Positions 37,291-47,732 of a DNA stretch of 64,000 nucleotides are shown here, one piece after another. The notes beneath the pieces were generated by a model that saw only the letters and a program-made list of their open reading frames with translations, made no database searches and was not told where the DNA came from. This stretch comes from Amoebophrya sp. A120 (Eukaryota; Sar; Dinophyceae; Syndiniales; Amoebophryaceae). A program made the position numbers and the translations under genes. The stretch covers positions 11,280,640-11,344,639 of the forward strand of contig CAJINV010000001.1 of the NCBI GenBank assembly GCA_905178155.1. Reading direction: 5' to 3'. Position 1 is the first letter of the stretch, and each line of letters starts with the position of its first letter.

Positions 37291-40184
37291 ATGATGCGCG
37301 GATCACCTGGCGCAGGCGGAGCGGCACCCGCCGCGTATTCCGCTTCGTCGAGCAGTGCCGCGGCGACAAATACCATGCGGTACCGCGGCCAGGCCGACGT
37401 TTCTCCGGCGTTAAAGAATCTGCAGCAGCGGTACGACCAGGAGGAGAAGAGAATGGAGATGATCTGCAGGTTCGTTTTTTGCTGAATCTTGCCCTAGAAA
37501 TAAAGTGTAAAAATCGACCAGAACCAACTACAATGCAACTTTCATCTTCTATTGCTTTTGCTACTAGCAACTCTTCTTCAAAAACAGGAGCACGACGTTG
37601 ATGCTCCTGCTCGACAATTAGCTCTGATGAAAAAAATGTCCACCACTACACTTTCATCAGGCTCGTTGTTGTTACCGGATTGGTGGGCCTCGTTCTGTAC
37701 CTGTTCAGTCCCCAGACAAACCTCCACCGCGACGACGACCTTTTCGACACAAGCAACCCCACCCCGCAGATGTACGCCCACTTGCAGGACAGTGTGCGAT
37801 TCCAGCCCCAGACCGGCTGGCTCCCCGTGTCGCCAGTGGTGTTCTTTACCTGTCTGGCCGTCCTGATCGCGGGCTACAACTTTGTGAAGGTAGAAGTAGT
37901 ACACCGCCTTTTTTTATTTTTGTCCTACAGTAGGATAAGGATAGGCATCACCTCCACCCTTTATTTACTTTCTCACTAGCACTGGAAGGAGGATTTTTCG
38001 CCAGGGCGTTCTAGTATCTACTTAGTAATTTTCTCCTCGCCGTTCAGTAGCTGGAAAAGTAATATGTCATGATGATACAATCACAAAATTTTACCAGGCT
38101 CCGCCAGCAGAGCAATCAGGGCGACTGCCCGGTCAGGGTGTTCCTTCGTTTCAAAACGCCGGCGCATTGGTTCCCGTACAGCAGAACAACGCACCCGTCG
38201 TGGACCTGCGGCCAGGCGAGGCAAACGGCCGCTCACTATGGGGCAGCTCAAATGTTGGGAAGCCGAACGCTCTGACAGCACATCACCAGCACATGCAAGG
38301 TAAATAGTTAGTTTCAGTGCAACATCTCGAAACTGAAACTTGATATCATGGTAAGTTCGTGATAGCAAAAAGAACAAAAACTCGATCTCGAGAATGTCGC
38401 AGCTGCTAGAATGCACAACTACAATGCAATCTCCGCTGTCACACACATTAGCGCAGCTTCGAGCGATAATACTTTTAGTTTTATGTAAAGACCAATAGAA
38501 TCCAAATGGCTTTTCTTTACACTCCTGCAGGCACAGCTGGTGGTAGCGGGTCATCGAGCAGCAGCGCGCCGCCGCCGGTTCCAAATGGTTTCGCGGGCGG
38601 TCTGAGTCTCGGCAGCTTCTTCGGCGCAGCGAAATTTGACGACCAAGGTGTGCGCACTGAGTTTCCCGCGGTCCCGTGGCTCGTCGGACAGCTTGAGAAC
38701 ATGGTCCAGCAGAGCATAATACCGCCACTACTTCGTATCATCTGCATTTATTCATCTTAACTACTTTTTGTATTGCTATGTTTATGCCTGGTATTTGATG
38801 ATGTGATGACGATGATGTTGTGCGCATATTTTTCTCAGGATGATGTGAAGATATCTGCTGTTGAATTTGTTGATCACCAAAAACTACAGAGCAACTCCGC
38901 GAGAGTGACGAGCTTTGGCAGCAAGGTTTGCGTCGCGTCGGCAAGACGCTGAGCTTCGAAGAGCCGAGCTCGCGCACCGGGGACCGGCAGAACGGCAACA
39001 TTCTCTCCGTGTTCGATCGCAACCTTCCCGCTGAGTTCGCGTCAGACCAGAACGCGGTGCAGCTTTGGAAAAAGCGCCAAGAGATGGAGGTGTACCTCTG
39101 CCACCCGTCTTTCCCCCTTGTAGCCCGAAACTACGTTCACTCCCGCCTCATGCAGTGGGCCAGCGACAATCTGACCTCCGCCTCCGGCCTGCGCTCGTTG
39201 CAGAGCAACGGCTTCAAGCGCAACTACCACGCGGAGCAGGCGGACCCGGCAACCGGCATCACGGACTCACACATTCTCGAAAATTTACTCGTGAAAACGC
39301 TGGAATCCCACCTGGGGCACCAATTTGCAGCGAAGTACATGGCTTCCACCTCGGCAAACGGCAGCGACGCGCACACCACCGCGGCCAGCCGCAAAAATTT
39401 GTCTTTCCTGCCATCCGCGACCAGTGCTGCCAGCTCCCTGGCCGCAACGGCGTACAACCACCTCGCGGGCAACGCCGCGGCGTCCAACGGCGTGCTGTTG
39501 CGGTCCTTCCGGCTTCCCAACGGAGGCATCAGCTACGAAGTACTCGGCTCCCGGGTGTTCCGCCTGCAGAACCTGCTGGACGCCTTCGCTTTGTTCTTCT
39601 GGCTGAAGCGAACCGACGTCGACTGGCAGCAGTTTCCGCTGGGGATCTTGACGGTGGTCCGCGACGCGGAGTCTATGTTCGCTGCCACCGGGACAAATGG
39701 CCCCGGCGCACCCGCGATGAGCAATCGCGCCCTTGACCAGGAAGAGCGGGAGAGACAGCGAAGGCAAGAGCTCATGCAAGGAACGACGGCGAACGTTGGC
39801 ACCTTACAGCAGCAGCAACAGCTTCCGGGCAACAACATGCAGCAGCAGTTTCAGCAGCAGCCACTAGCAGGAACAATAAACACGATGGGCATGATGGGTA
39901 GCACAACGATGATGGGCAACCCTTCATCTGGAGGGGCGTTCATGCAGCCATCGGCTCAATTTCAACAATACTCCGCGTTGAGTAACCAACCAGGAATGAC
40001 TGCGATGGGAGGAGGCCAGCCGATGTTTGCGGGCAACAATAGCTCAAATTTGTTCGCGGCCGGAGGAACCAACGCTGGCCTCAGTGGCATGAGCGGATTT
40101 GGGAACACGACGTTTGGTGGCGGAGGTTCAATTTTCGCAGACAACTCGTTCTTTGGACAAGGAGCCTATTCCAGAGGAAGATGA
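37291..40184 (+). CDS. TMEM209-like nuclear-envelope protein with FG-rich tail
   Basis: Exons are 37291-37469, 37661-37889, 38098-38299, 38531-38734 and 38890-40184. All are GT-AG with matching phases, giving 702 residues. Two transmembrane segments lie near the N-terminus (LVVVTGLVGLVLYLF, about 61-75; VVFFTCLAVLIAGYNFV, about 118-134). A low-complexity linker and a conserved-looking C-terminal half follow (LENMVQQSIIPPLLQQL; YVHSRLMQWASDNL; RLQNLLDAFALFFWLKR). This order fits the TMEM209 / cytochrome-b561-N-like family, nuclear-envelope proteins linked to nucleoporins. The last 150 residues are Gln/Gly/Met-rich with FG dipeptides (GFGNTTFGGGGSIF), like nucleoporin repeats. The start is the first of two adjacent ATGs. 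Homology is judged by eye, so the family name is provisional. Confidence 0.6.
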
Positions 40185-41475
40185 GCTCGAGATGAAACAT
40201 AAGCCAAGAGCTCCAATGAAACACATGAACATCCTAGGCGCGCATCTATGCACGACAAGAAAAAAAAAAGAAAACATTCGAGGGTGCTTCGAAGAAGCAC
40301 GCTGAAGCCGAAGCGTTCGGTGACAGGCGCTAGTTGCAATTCTCTGCACCAATCTACTGACCACATGATGACGTGTTCTACGCACGACGCATATAATAAC
40401 AATGAAAGAAAATTATAGATCTTATTCTTGGCTTCGAAATTCTTCAATGACTGATATGAATCGGCAAGCATTATTTGCAAAATCGTTTTTTTTTCTTTTT
40501 GAAAATTTTCATAAAAAAATGGCTTTGGTCCTCCATGTGACACATTTGACAGTTGTTCTCTCGTCTCTTTTTTTTGTTGTGAGTGTCTCAATCGTTTTCG
40601 TTGATGTTATTCTATTCGAGAAAACAAGACCCACATTGTATCTTTTCATCGAGAATTGAAAATCAAATGGATTTGATGTTCGAAACATCTATGGCATGTT
40701 GATAAATCTCTTATTCTTCTCAAATATTCAAAATTTCAGATTCCACGATCTGGATTGATGAAGGTGGAAGAATTTTTATAGGAATTATCCGAGGTTGAAT
40801 TTGGAAGAATTATCATAGACTGAATTTTTATAGCAATAATCTAGTGGAATTGATGGAAGATCGGAGATGAAGAAATACAGAATATGATGGATATCTTTTG
40901 GGTCTTGAATATTTGATGGTGTGTCCGGGTATGGAAAGAAAGAAAGATGGAAGATAATCTGGTTTGAATATTTCTTTCATCAAAAATTATTGAGACAATG
41001 AGATTGGATTCGAGATTTTATGGAAATCAAATTTTGACATTCGAGATGAAATTGAAAAAAAAACCATCATAAAAAAATAAATGAAATCCATGTTGATTCT
41101 TCAGAATATTATACAAAAAAAAAATTTCGAAATACATAGGATAATCCTCGGATTCTGATTTTCGAAAAATTTTTAGAAAAAATCAAAAAATTTTCAATGA
41201 TTCTCGGGAAATCTTTTGCATAAGAAAAACCCACAATCCCATCATCATGAAATAAATTTTCGAAATGAAATCGAGAAAATATTCATATTCCAGGATCAAT
41301 CCAGATCTTCTAATTTGAAGAAATTTCGAAAAATCTGAATTCCATCACCTTTTTTTTTTTTTTTCCATCAATCTGATTTTTTTTTTTCCTTTAATTTCTG
41401 ACCCATCCAATTCTTCATCCGATCGAATGATGAGATATCGGAGATTTTTGAAATGGAAATGGATCGAATGATATT

Positions 41476-41501
41476 ATATCGAATGACCGATCATTCGATA
41501 T
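41476..41501. repeat. 26-bp near-perfect palindrome
   Basis: The arm atatcgaatga and its exact reverse complement tcattcgatat surround a 4-base centre (ccga). It lies in a patch rich in gatat/atcga words about 90 bp before the TIR element. Confidence 0.8.
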
Positions 41502-41594
41502 CTATGATTGATATGAATCGATTGATATACCCAACATGATAGATAATTCGAAGAATTAAAAATATCTATCCATAATCTTGGATCCTAAACAGAT

Positions 41595-42296
41595 TATGTT
41601 AGGGAAAACTGTCCCCACTACCCCGGTTTTCCCCAAAGAGAAAAAATTTTCACGCACTGGCGCAACCCCACGATGCCCGGCTTCGCGACCTGCCCGGACG
41701 GCATCCACCTGCGGCTCTCCTAGGAGGATAATCCCCGAGGTTGATATGCAAGTTAAGAAGTTAATTAGCTAGTGGCGCACAAAAACTAAAACATTATTTT
41801 TTGACAGATTAAATTGCATTCATGTTTGTAGTTATGTCGGCTTTTTCCGGGTTTGCGGTACGGCGGCGAAGCTTAACTGCATCACCTGGGCCTGCTTGAT
41901 CGCGGACACGTTGCTGGAGAAGATTCTGCTGCTCTGTTACCTCGTCCGCGGTAACAGTTCTACACGAGGTTCATGGAGATCGGACCCGGAGACCGTCGCC
42001 ATGCTGGTCTGCCCGAGGGGATGGTCGACAAGCTGGGCCCGGAAGCCGGAGCGTGGAGGCCTTTCTCAAATGAAATAGATACTGATGCAAGATCTGCAAA
42101 TATAGTTAATGTGCGCCACTAGCTAATTAATTTCTTTCATTCCATAAAGCAGCCCACCGGGAGGATCTGGCTTCGCGTCTCGGCTGTTCGCGGAGTAGGT
42201 CGGCTATGCAGGGCTCCTTCTGGTCGCCCTTGGATCGAAAAAAAAATTTTCTCTTTGGGGAAAACCGGGGTAGTGGGGACAATTTTCCCTAACATA
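41595..42296. mobile_element. 702-bp non-coding TIR element with 5-bp target duplication
   Basis: The ends are inverted copies: tatgttagggaaaactgtcc at 41595 and its near complement ending ccctaacata at 42296. The match extends about 55 bp through ccccaaagagaaaaa. The 5-bp direct repeat cagat flanks it (41590-41594 and 42297-42301). A second perfect inverted repeat lies inside (ttaattagctagtggcgcac at 41761-41780; its complement at 42111-42130). The interior is GC-richer than the surrounding island and has no frame above 65 codons, so it looks non-autonomous, MITE-like. TAT...ATA ends with a short duplication match the introners in the right arm. Confidence 0.9.
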
Positions 42297-42350
42297 CAGA
42301 TATTTCTCAGAATATGAAACACATATAAATCCATTGATTCTGAAATTTTT

Positions 42351-42470
42351 TGAATTTCAAATTTTCTGAATCTGAAAATCTCTGAGAAGATTGTGAAATT
42401 CTCTGAATCTGAAAATCTTTGAGAATCCGAAATTCCCTGAGCCTGAATCTGAATGAATCTGAATCATGAT
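42351..42470. repeat. Degenerate tandem repeat, ctgaatctgaaaatctctga type
   Basis: Several imperfect copies of a unit near 20-25 bp (ctgaatctgaaaatctctga, then ctgaatctgaaaatctttga, then shorter gaatctgaat copies) follow the TIR element inside the AT-rich island. Confidence 0.6.
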
Positions 42471-42800
42471 GTTGTTCGATCATGAAGATTGATCCTCAAA
42501 TTCGACCTTATTATGCAAAAATTTATCCGGAAACAATTACAGATGAAGCAAGTGAATTCATTTGAAGGGTTCATGTCGAAGTAAAAACGTCATAATCTTA
42601 TCCAAATTGCAGATGATAATTTTATGTGAAACCACAACCAGGTCGTTGGTGGATGAAGTTGAGACAACAACATCGCTATACCATTAGAAGCATGAGTTAG
42701 AGCTAGCAACAAACCATTTAGTCTTTTGTGACTTAGCGATTGCAATTCATTTAGAGTTGTAGCCCTTAATCTTACAGCGGTGCACATCCAGCATTTTCGT

Positions 42801-45800
42801 TTAGTGTGTGTAGAGGATGAGATGTTCCATTCGTTTCAATTCTCGTTGATGTTTTTCTTCGATGTCTTTCTTTTCCGCTTGAAATTTTGCCGACAGCTCC
42901 GTCATTAGGTTTGTTTGCCTCTGTACTTCTCCGTGTAGTTGATCATGATCGCTTTTTGTTCGGAGTTCTGTGATCTCCTCTTCTTTCTGCGCTCGAAGTT
43001 CTTGTTCGCAGACTTTGGTGAGTTCGTGCTGCTCGCTCGCCTCGTCGAGCAGCCGTTGCTTTTGGAGTTCGGTTTTCCGCAACGCGTCGCGGAGCTGAAA
43101 AATTTCATCGTGACAGATCCGCCTCGTTTCTGCTCTCGCGATTTCGATCGACCGGGCCTGCTCCGTCTTCGCGTTTTCCGTTGCTTCCTCGATGACCTGT
43201 CGCGCTTCCAGCCGCAGTTGCTCCTGGTGTTTCTCGTTCTCCTCTCGCAACTGCGCCACCAACGTTTCGATTTTCGCCTGCTCAGTCGCGATCTTCTCGC
43301 GCTCCCGCACAAGAACTTGGGTATGCTCCGCGACGAGCACCTCCTTCTGCCGAGTCAGCGCTGCGTGGATTGCGGCGTGTTGCTCAGACGCATTTTTTTT
43401 CGTCAGCTCGAGAATCTGTCGCTCATGTTCGGCTTTCATGTTCTTCATTTTCGGCGTCGAAATGGGCGCGATGTCCTCACCAGTCGCTCGTTGCTGGCTC
43501 TCCGCCTCGCCTGCCAGGCCCGCTTCCCTTGATGACGGCTCGGCTTCTCTACTATGTCCGTCTTGCTTTCCTTCACAGCTCGGCTTCTTTCTTTGCAAAA
43601 ATGAAAGCGCAGGTGGTAAAGGTGCATTCGCTCCTACTTCGGGGTTCTTCAACAGTTCATCGCTGCTGCATTTCTTGTACAGTTCTCGCTTGGCATCCTC
43701 CAGCCCGACCTTTGGCGAAGTGGCGGGTGGGCCACGACATGCAGCTTCTAGAGGTACGGCAGGAGGAGCTGGCTCAAGAACTGCGCTCTGGCGGGGAGGC
43801 ACAGCAGTTTTCTCTTCGGTTATTTCATTCACGCCCTCCTGGCCCTGCCGTGTTGCCGCGCGCGCTTCTGCTTCCTCGTGGGCAGCTTCAGCAGTGACAT
43901 GCCGCAAGGAATTCAACTTCGATTCCAATAGAGTTTTTGTGGAATGCCAGGCCCGCATCTTCTCATCGGCTTCCATGTCCCGTGTCTCTCGCAGAACTTC
44001 GTACTGCATCCGCAACCGGCGTAGATCTTGCTTTAGGCCTTCGTTCTCCGACCGGAGGTGTGCAAGCTGTAGCTGGTCAACTACATCGTCCTGTAGTAGG
44101 AGTAGAATAAAGATGCAGAGTTTAATGTTGAGTTGCTTTTTTGACAGACAAAAAAGCGAGGATAAAACTCCAACTAGATCTAGCAATAACAACACAAGAT
44201 GAGCAGCTGCAGCAGCAGCAACAAAACAAACAAACGGAACAACGAGGAAGTTTTGTAGAATCGCGCACCCACCTTTCGCGGTCCGTGTTCATCAGCATTT
44301 GTGGCTGCCCGGTCCTCATCATCTTCCGCACTGCTGTCCTCGTGCGCGGTTCCTGTTTCATCTCGGGGGATCGACGACGCGGACGGAAGGGAAGAAGTAC
44401 AAGTCGCCTGCACACCCGCTTCTTGCGTGGCCTTTGCTGGTGGGCTCATCCGCTGTTCATCCGTCTCCTCGAGCAGTGCCTGCTTTTCCGCTCTGAGGCG
44501 TGCCGCGTCGCTTTCCACTCGACGAAGCTGAACTGTAGCCGCTTCTAGCTCCCGTTCCAAGCTTTCGGCCTTTTCTTGCGCCACTGCCAGGTCGCGCGCG
44601 TGCGCTTGGCGGAGTTCGGAAACCGTTTTGTCGTGGTTCGCTTGCAGTTTTCGGGTTTCCAGATCAAATTTCTTTTCCCAGTCCGCCCCGACTTTCCGGC
44701 ATTGGTTCTCCGCCTGGCGCTCCGCTTCCGTTCTTTTCGAGAGCTGGTCCTGCAGGTCCAAGACGGATATCGACGCAACCTGTAGACGGTGTTCCGTGTC
44801 TTGCAGCAACTTCCGCTCCTTCCGCCGGATTTCGTCGACCGCCTCGCGCGCGTCCCGAAGCCGCTTCACTTCCGCCTCCAGGTCCGCTCGGTCGGTTTGC
44901 GTTTCGCTCTGGAAGCGCACAAAGTTCCGCCGCTGCGCTTCCGCCTCCCGTTTCAGCAAATATGTTTCCTCCTCGCTCCTTGCCAAGGCGTTTCTCAGCA
45001 TGGAAATTTCTTCCACCGCTTTGCCTTTTGCCTTCTCCTCCTCGAGCTGGCGAAGGATGTCCGCGCCGGTGCGAAAAAGCTTGCTGGAGAGCACATTCTT
45101 CGGGTCTTCAGCAGGGCATCTGGTCTGATCAGAGCCATGTAGTTCATCTGCCTCCTCCTCGTCCGGCTCATCTGTCAGGAAGGCTGTATGTTGACACGTC
45201 GTGCTGGAAGATGAAGAAAACTTGCGACCTCGACGCTCTTGAACCGCCCCAGTTACAACTGCACTTCCAGCAGATTGCGGGCGTCCGTGTTCGTAAGAAC
45301 TACCGAAAGAGTCGACTCTTCGGCCGCCGCGATGTCCCCGCGCCGACGAGGAAAAGCTGGGCTTTCTCACATACGAGGAACCATGAAGAAGCTCCGCTTC
45401 ACCTTCTTCACTCGGTGACAATGATCCTGCCGCAGGGTCGGGTACTACGCCCCCGCCCCCGATCGCAGCGTTTGCATTCTTCTGCAATTCCAATTTAAAC
45501 ACGTTTGCGATCACGGACGAAATTTGCAGTGATGCTTTTCTTGCCGAGGTCAAGTGTTTAGAAGTTGTGCTACCACTTGAAGATGTCGCTCCTGTAGCTC
45601 CTGCAACAGATGAACATGAAGCTGCGCTGCTCTTCCGAGACGCTGTCGCGGAAGTGCCAGATCCACTACCACTGTATCTTAGACTGGTTCTTTGCTCGGG
45701 AGACTGTGCAGGTTCGATCACAGGAGAGCTCAGCGGACGCAGGTCGAACCGGCAATCTTGTTCCTGCTCCTCAACCTCCGTATGACTCTGGGTGTCGCTT

Positions 45801-46675
45801 CGCACGGAAAACGAGCACGAATCGTGGTTCCGATCACCACTATCATACTTGCTCCTGGCGCTATCGCAAGGCAAAGCGCGGTGGCCTTCATGTACGAACG
45901 GGGAGGCGGAGGGGCACGAGGAAACGTCGCTTGAAGTGCCAGGGGCGGGAGACGGTGAGTGCAGAAAGGGAACCGCACCGGCGCAGGCCGTCGGGTCTGG
46001 TGAGATTCCCAAAAGAGTAGGAGGAGGAACTGTTGCTGTTGATTGTTGATGTGTATGCTGGTGACTCGCTTGCTCCCCAGATAGCTGCTTCTTGGTGTAG
46101 TTCATAGGATCTTTACTAGGCGGGGCCTTGTAGTTGTGCTTCAAAAAAATTTTCTCCACAACGGACGGCTGGTTTCGTCGAATATTATGTGCGCCTTCAG
46201 TAGCGTCCTCTTCTTCATTTTGTCCAGCACCGCCAAAATAACCGGGCTCATCATGATGATGATCGCGGCCACCCAGCAAACTACCGTGGTCGAGCATGCG
46301 GCCGTCGCCAGCACTTGTGGTTCTCGTTTTCGTCTTCAGCTGGTGCGCGGAATTTCCGTCCGGCCCACCGAGGATTAAATCTAGGGTCGCCTTCCGCATG
46401 GCTTCCATTCTCGTTCGGTTATTTGGGGTCTGCGTCGGGTCGTGGCGTGCCACATCATCGGGATGCGGCGGCGGCAGTCGAGCTGCACGCAGACCCCGGG
46501 TGTCGTACACCGTCTTGCGGAGGCGCGTCGGGTGTGTCGTCATGACAACTTTTTCTCCACTTTGCCCTGTTAGCTTCTTGCTGCAATCACAAGCAGAATC
46601 AGCTGGCGTCAACAAAGAAACAAGCAGGCAACCGCGTGCGAAACTACGGGTTACGTCGAAGACATTCTTGGCCAA
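42801..46675 (-). CDS. Long coiled-coil protein
   Basis: Exon 1 is 46675-44273 and exon 2 is 44090-42801 on the - strand (GT-AG, phase 0), giving about 1,230 residues. The first 500 residues are Ser/His/Gly-rich and probably disordered. From about residue 560 to the end the protein is dominated by Glu/Lys/Arg/Gln heptad-like helix (for example EEEKAKGKAVEEISMLRNAL; RSENEGLKQDLRRLRMQYEV), broken by a short Pro/Ala-rich linker in exon 2. This is a long coiled coil, as in centrosomal, basal-body or cytoskeletal scaffold proteins; no specific family is recognised. The start is uncertain. The frame is open to an ATG at 46675, but an ATG at 46543 gives a cleaner N-terminus (MTTHPTRLRKTVYDTRGLRA), removing 44 residues. 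It is the first gene of the - block beside the AT-rich island. Confidence 0.75.
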
Positions 46676-47732
46676 AGGCAGCTGCTACAGGAGCGCTGAC
46701 CCAGTATCGAGTTCCTATTGTATTCTTGTCGGCGGTGCCGAATATTTTTATCGAGGGTCGTGCTTTGATGATGTCCCCCACCCCCTGTCGCCTTTGCCTT
46801 TTGCAGGCAAGCACAGGAGCCACAGACGCACCACACGGACACCCTCACCCACCTCAACACTCTCTTCCAATACTCAATGAGAAGTTGATGCCCTCCTCGC
46901 AATAAATCCACGATCGCTCGACGTGCAAATTTTTACTTGAGACGACCGGTTCTTTTGCTCAACATGGTGACCTCCCCAATGACAACATCAATGATTGATG
47001 TCTCAACGTTTGTTTTTCTAATGGGTCGCCGCTCGTCGCAATGAGTGTCGGCGAAAATAAATAAAATAGTTTCTTTTATTTGGTATCCGACAGGAGCAAG
47101 TTAGTGGCAACTTTGAATTTTACGTATCTATGATCTTTATCCAAAAGCATAAGCATAAACCATATTCGTGTCGTTCATAAAAAATTCCTCAATCATCTTC
47201 GTCCATCAAACTGAAACAAATTGCATATCTTCATGTGGAACGAACTTGCACGAGCACGAGACTGCAGGAGTGTAATTTCATCTCTATTGAGTTTCTGTTC
47301 ATTTGTTTTAGGTGAAACAACAACCGACCTACCAATCGCTTGATGTCCGCGACAACAAGTTGTAGGCATAGGCAAAGAACTGTATAAAATCTTAATTTTG
47401 GAGTGCAAGGAAAGCACCTATACAAGATTGGAAATTTTTGGCACTAGGTGCGGTATTTACCCCGACCTCCACCACGGCGGCATTTTCATACAATTTCGAA
47501 GGGAGTTTGAAGATACGCGGTGAAATGACAGTCGATAGTGAAAGTGAAACTTAACTAAATCATATAAGAACTCACCTCTGCTGCAGTAGCACAATTAAAT
47601 GAGGGTGATGCTTCTCTGATGGGATAGAAGGACCAGTGACTAGCTACAAATCTTACAGAGCCCACGGCTTTTGGTTTCTAATGTTCGGAGTATCGCAACA
47701 GATCGGTGTATCGCAACTCGCCCCAGGATCGA
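46676..47732. other. Intergenic region
   Basis: About 1.06 kb of AT-rich sequence with no supported coding region. Confidence 0.3.

Larger units (their letters stand above)
40185..42800. other. AT-rich island between convergent genes
   Basis: From about 40380 to 42790 the sequence is visibly AT-rich, with many A and T homopolymers (for example a T run near 41350-41364), unlike the flanking genes. It separates the 3' ends of the last + gene and the first - gene. It contains a 702-bp TIR element, a near-palindrome and degenerate repeats, listed separately. No protein-coding gene is supported. Confidence 0.7.

Noticed and set aside
38700-38895. Apparent direct repeat cagagca at two exon borders of the TMEM209-like gene, suggesting another introner
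   Set aside because: Splicing at the repeat breaks the frame, whereas a GT-AG pair (donor at 38735, acceptor at 38889) keeps it and gives a sensible protein.
41896-42078. Short frame inside the intergenic TIR element
   Set aside because: 60 codons, no transposase similarity; the element looks non-coding.
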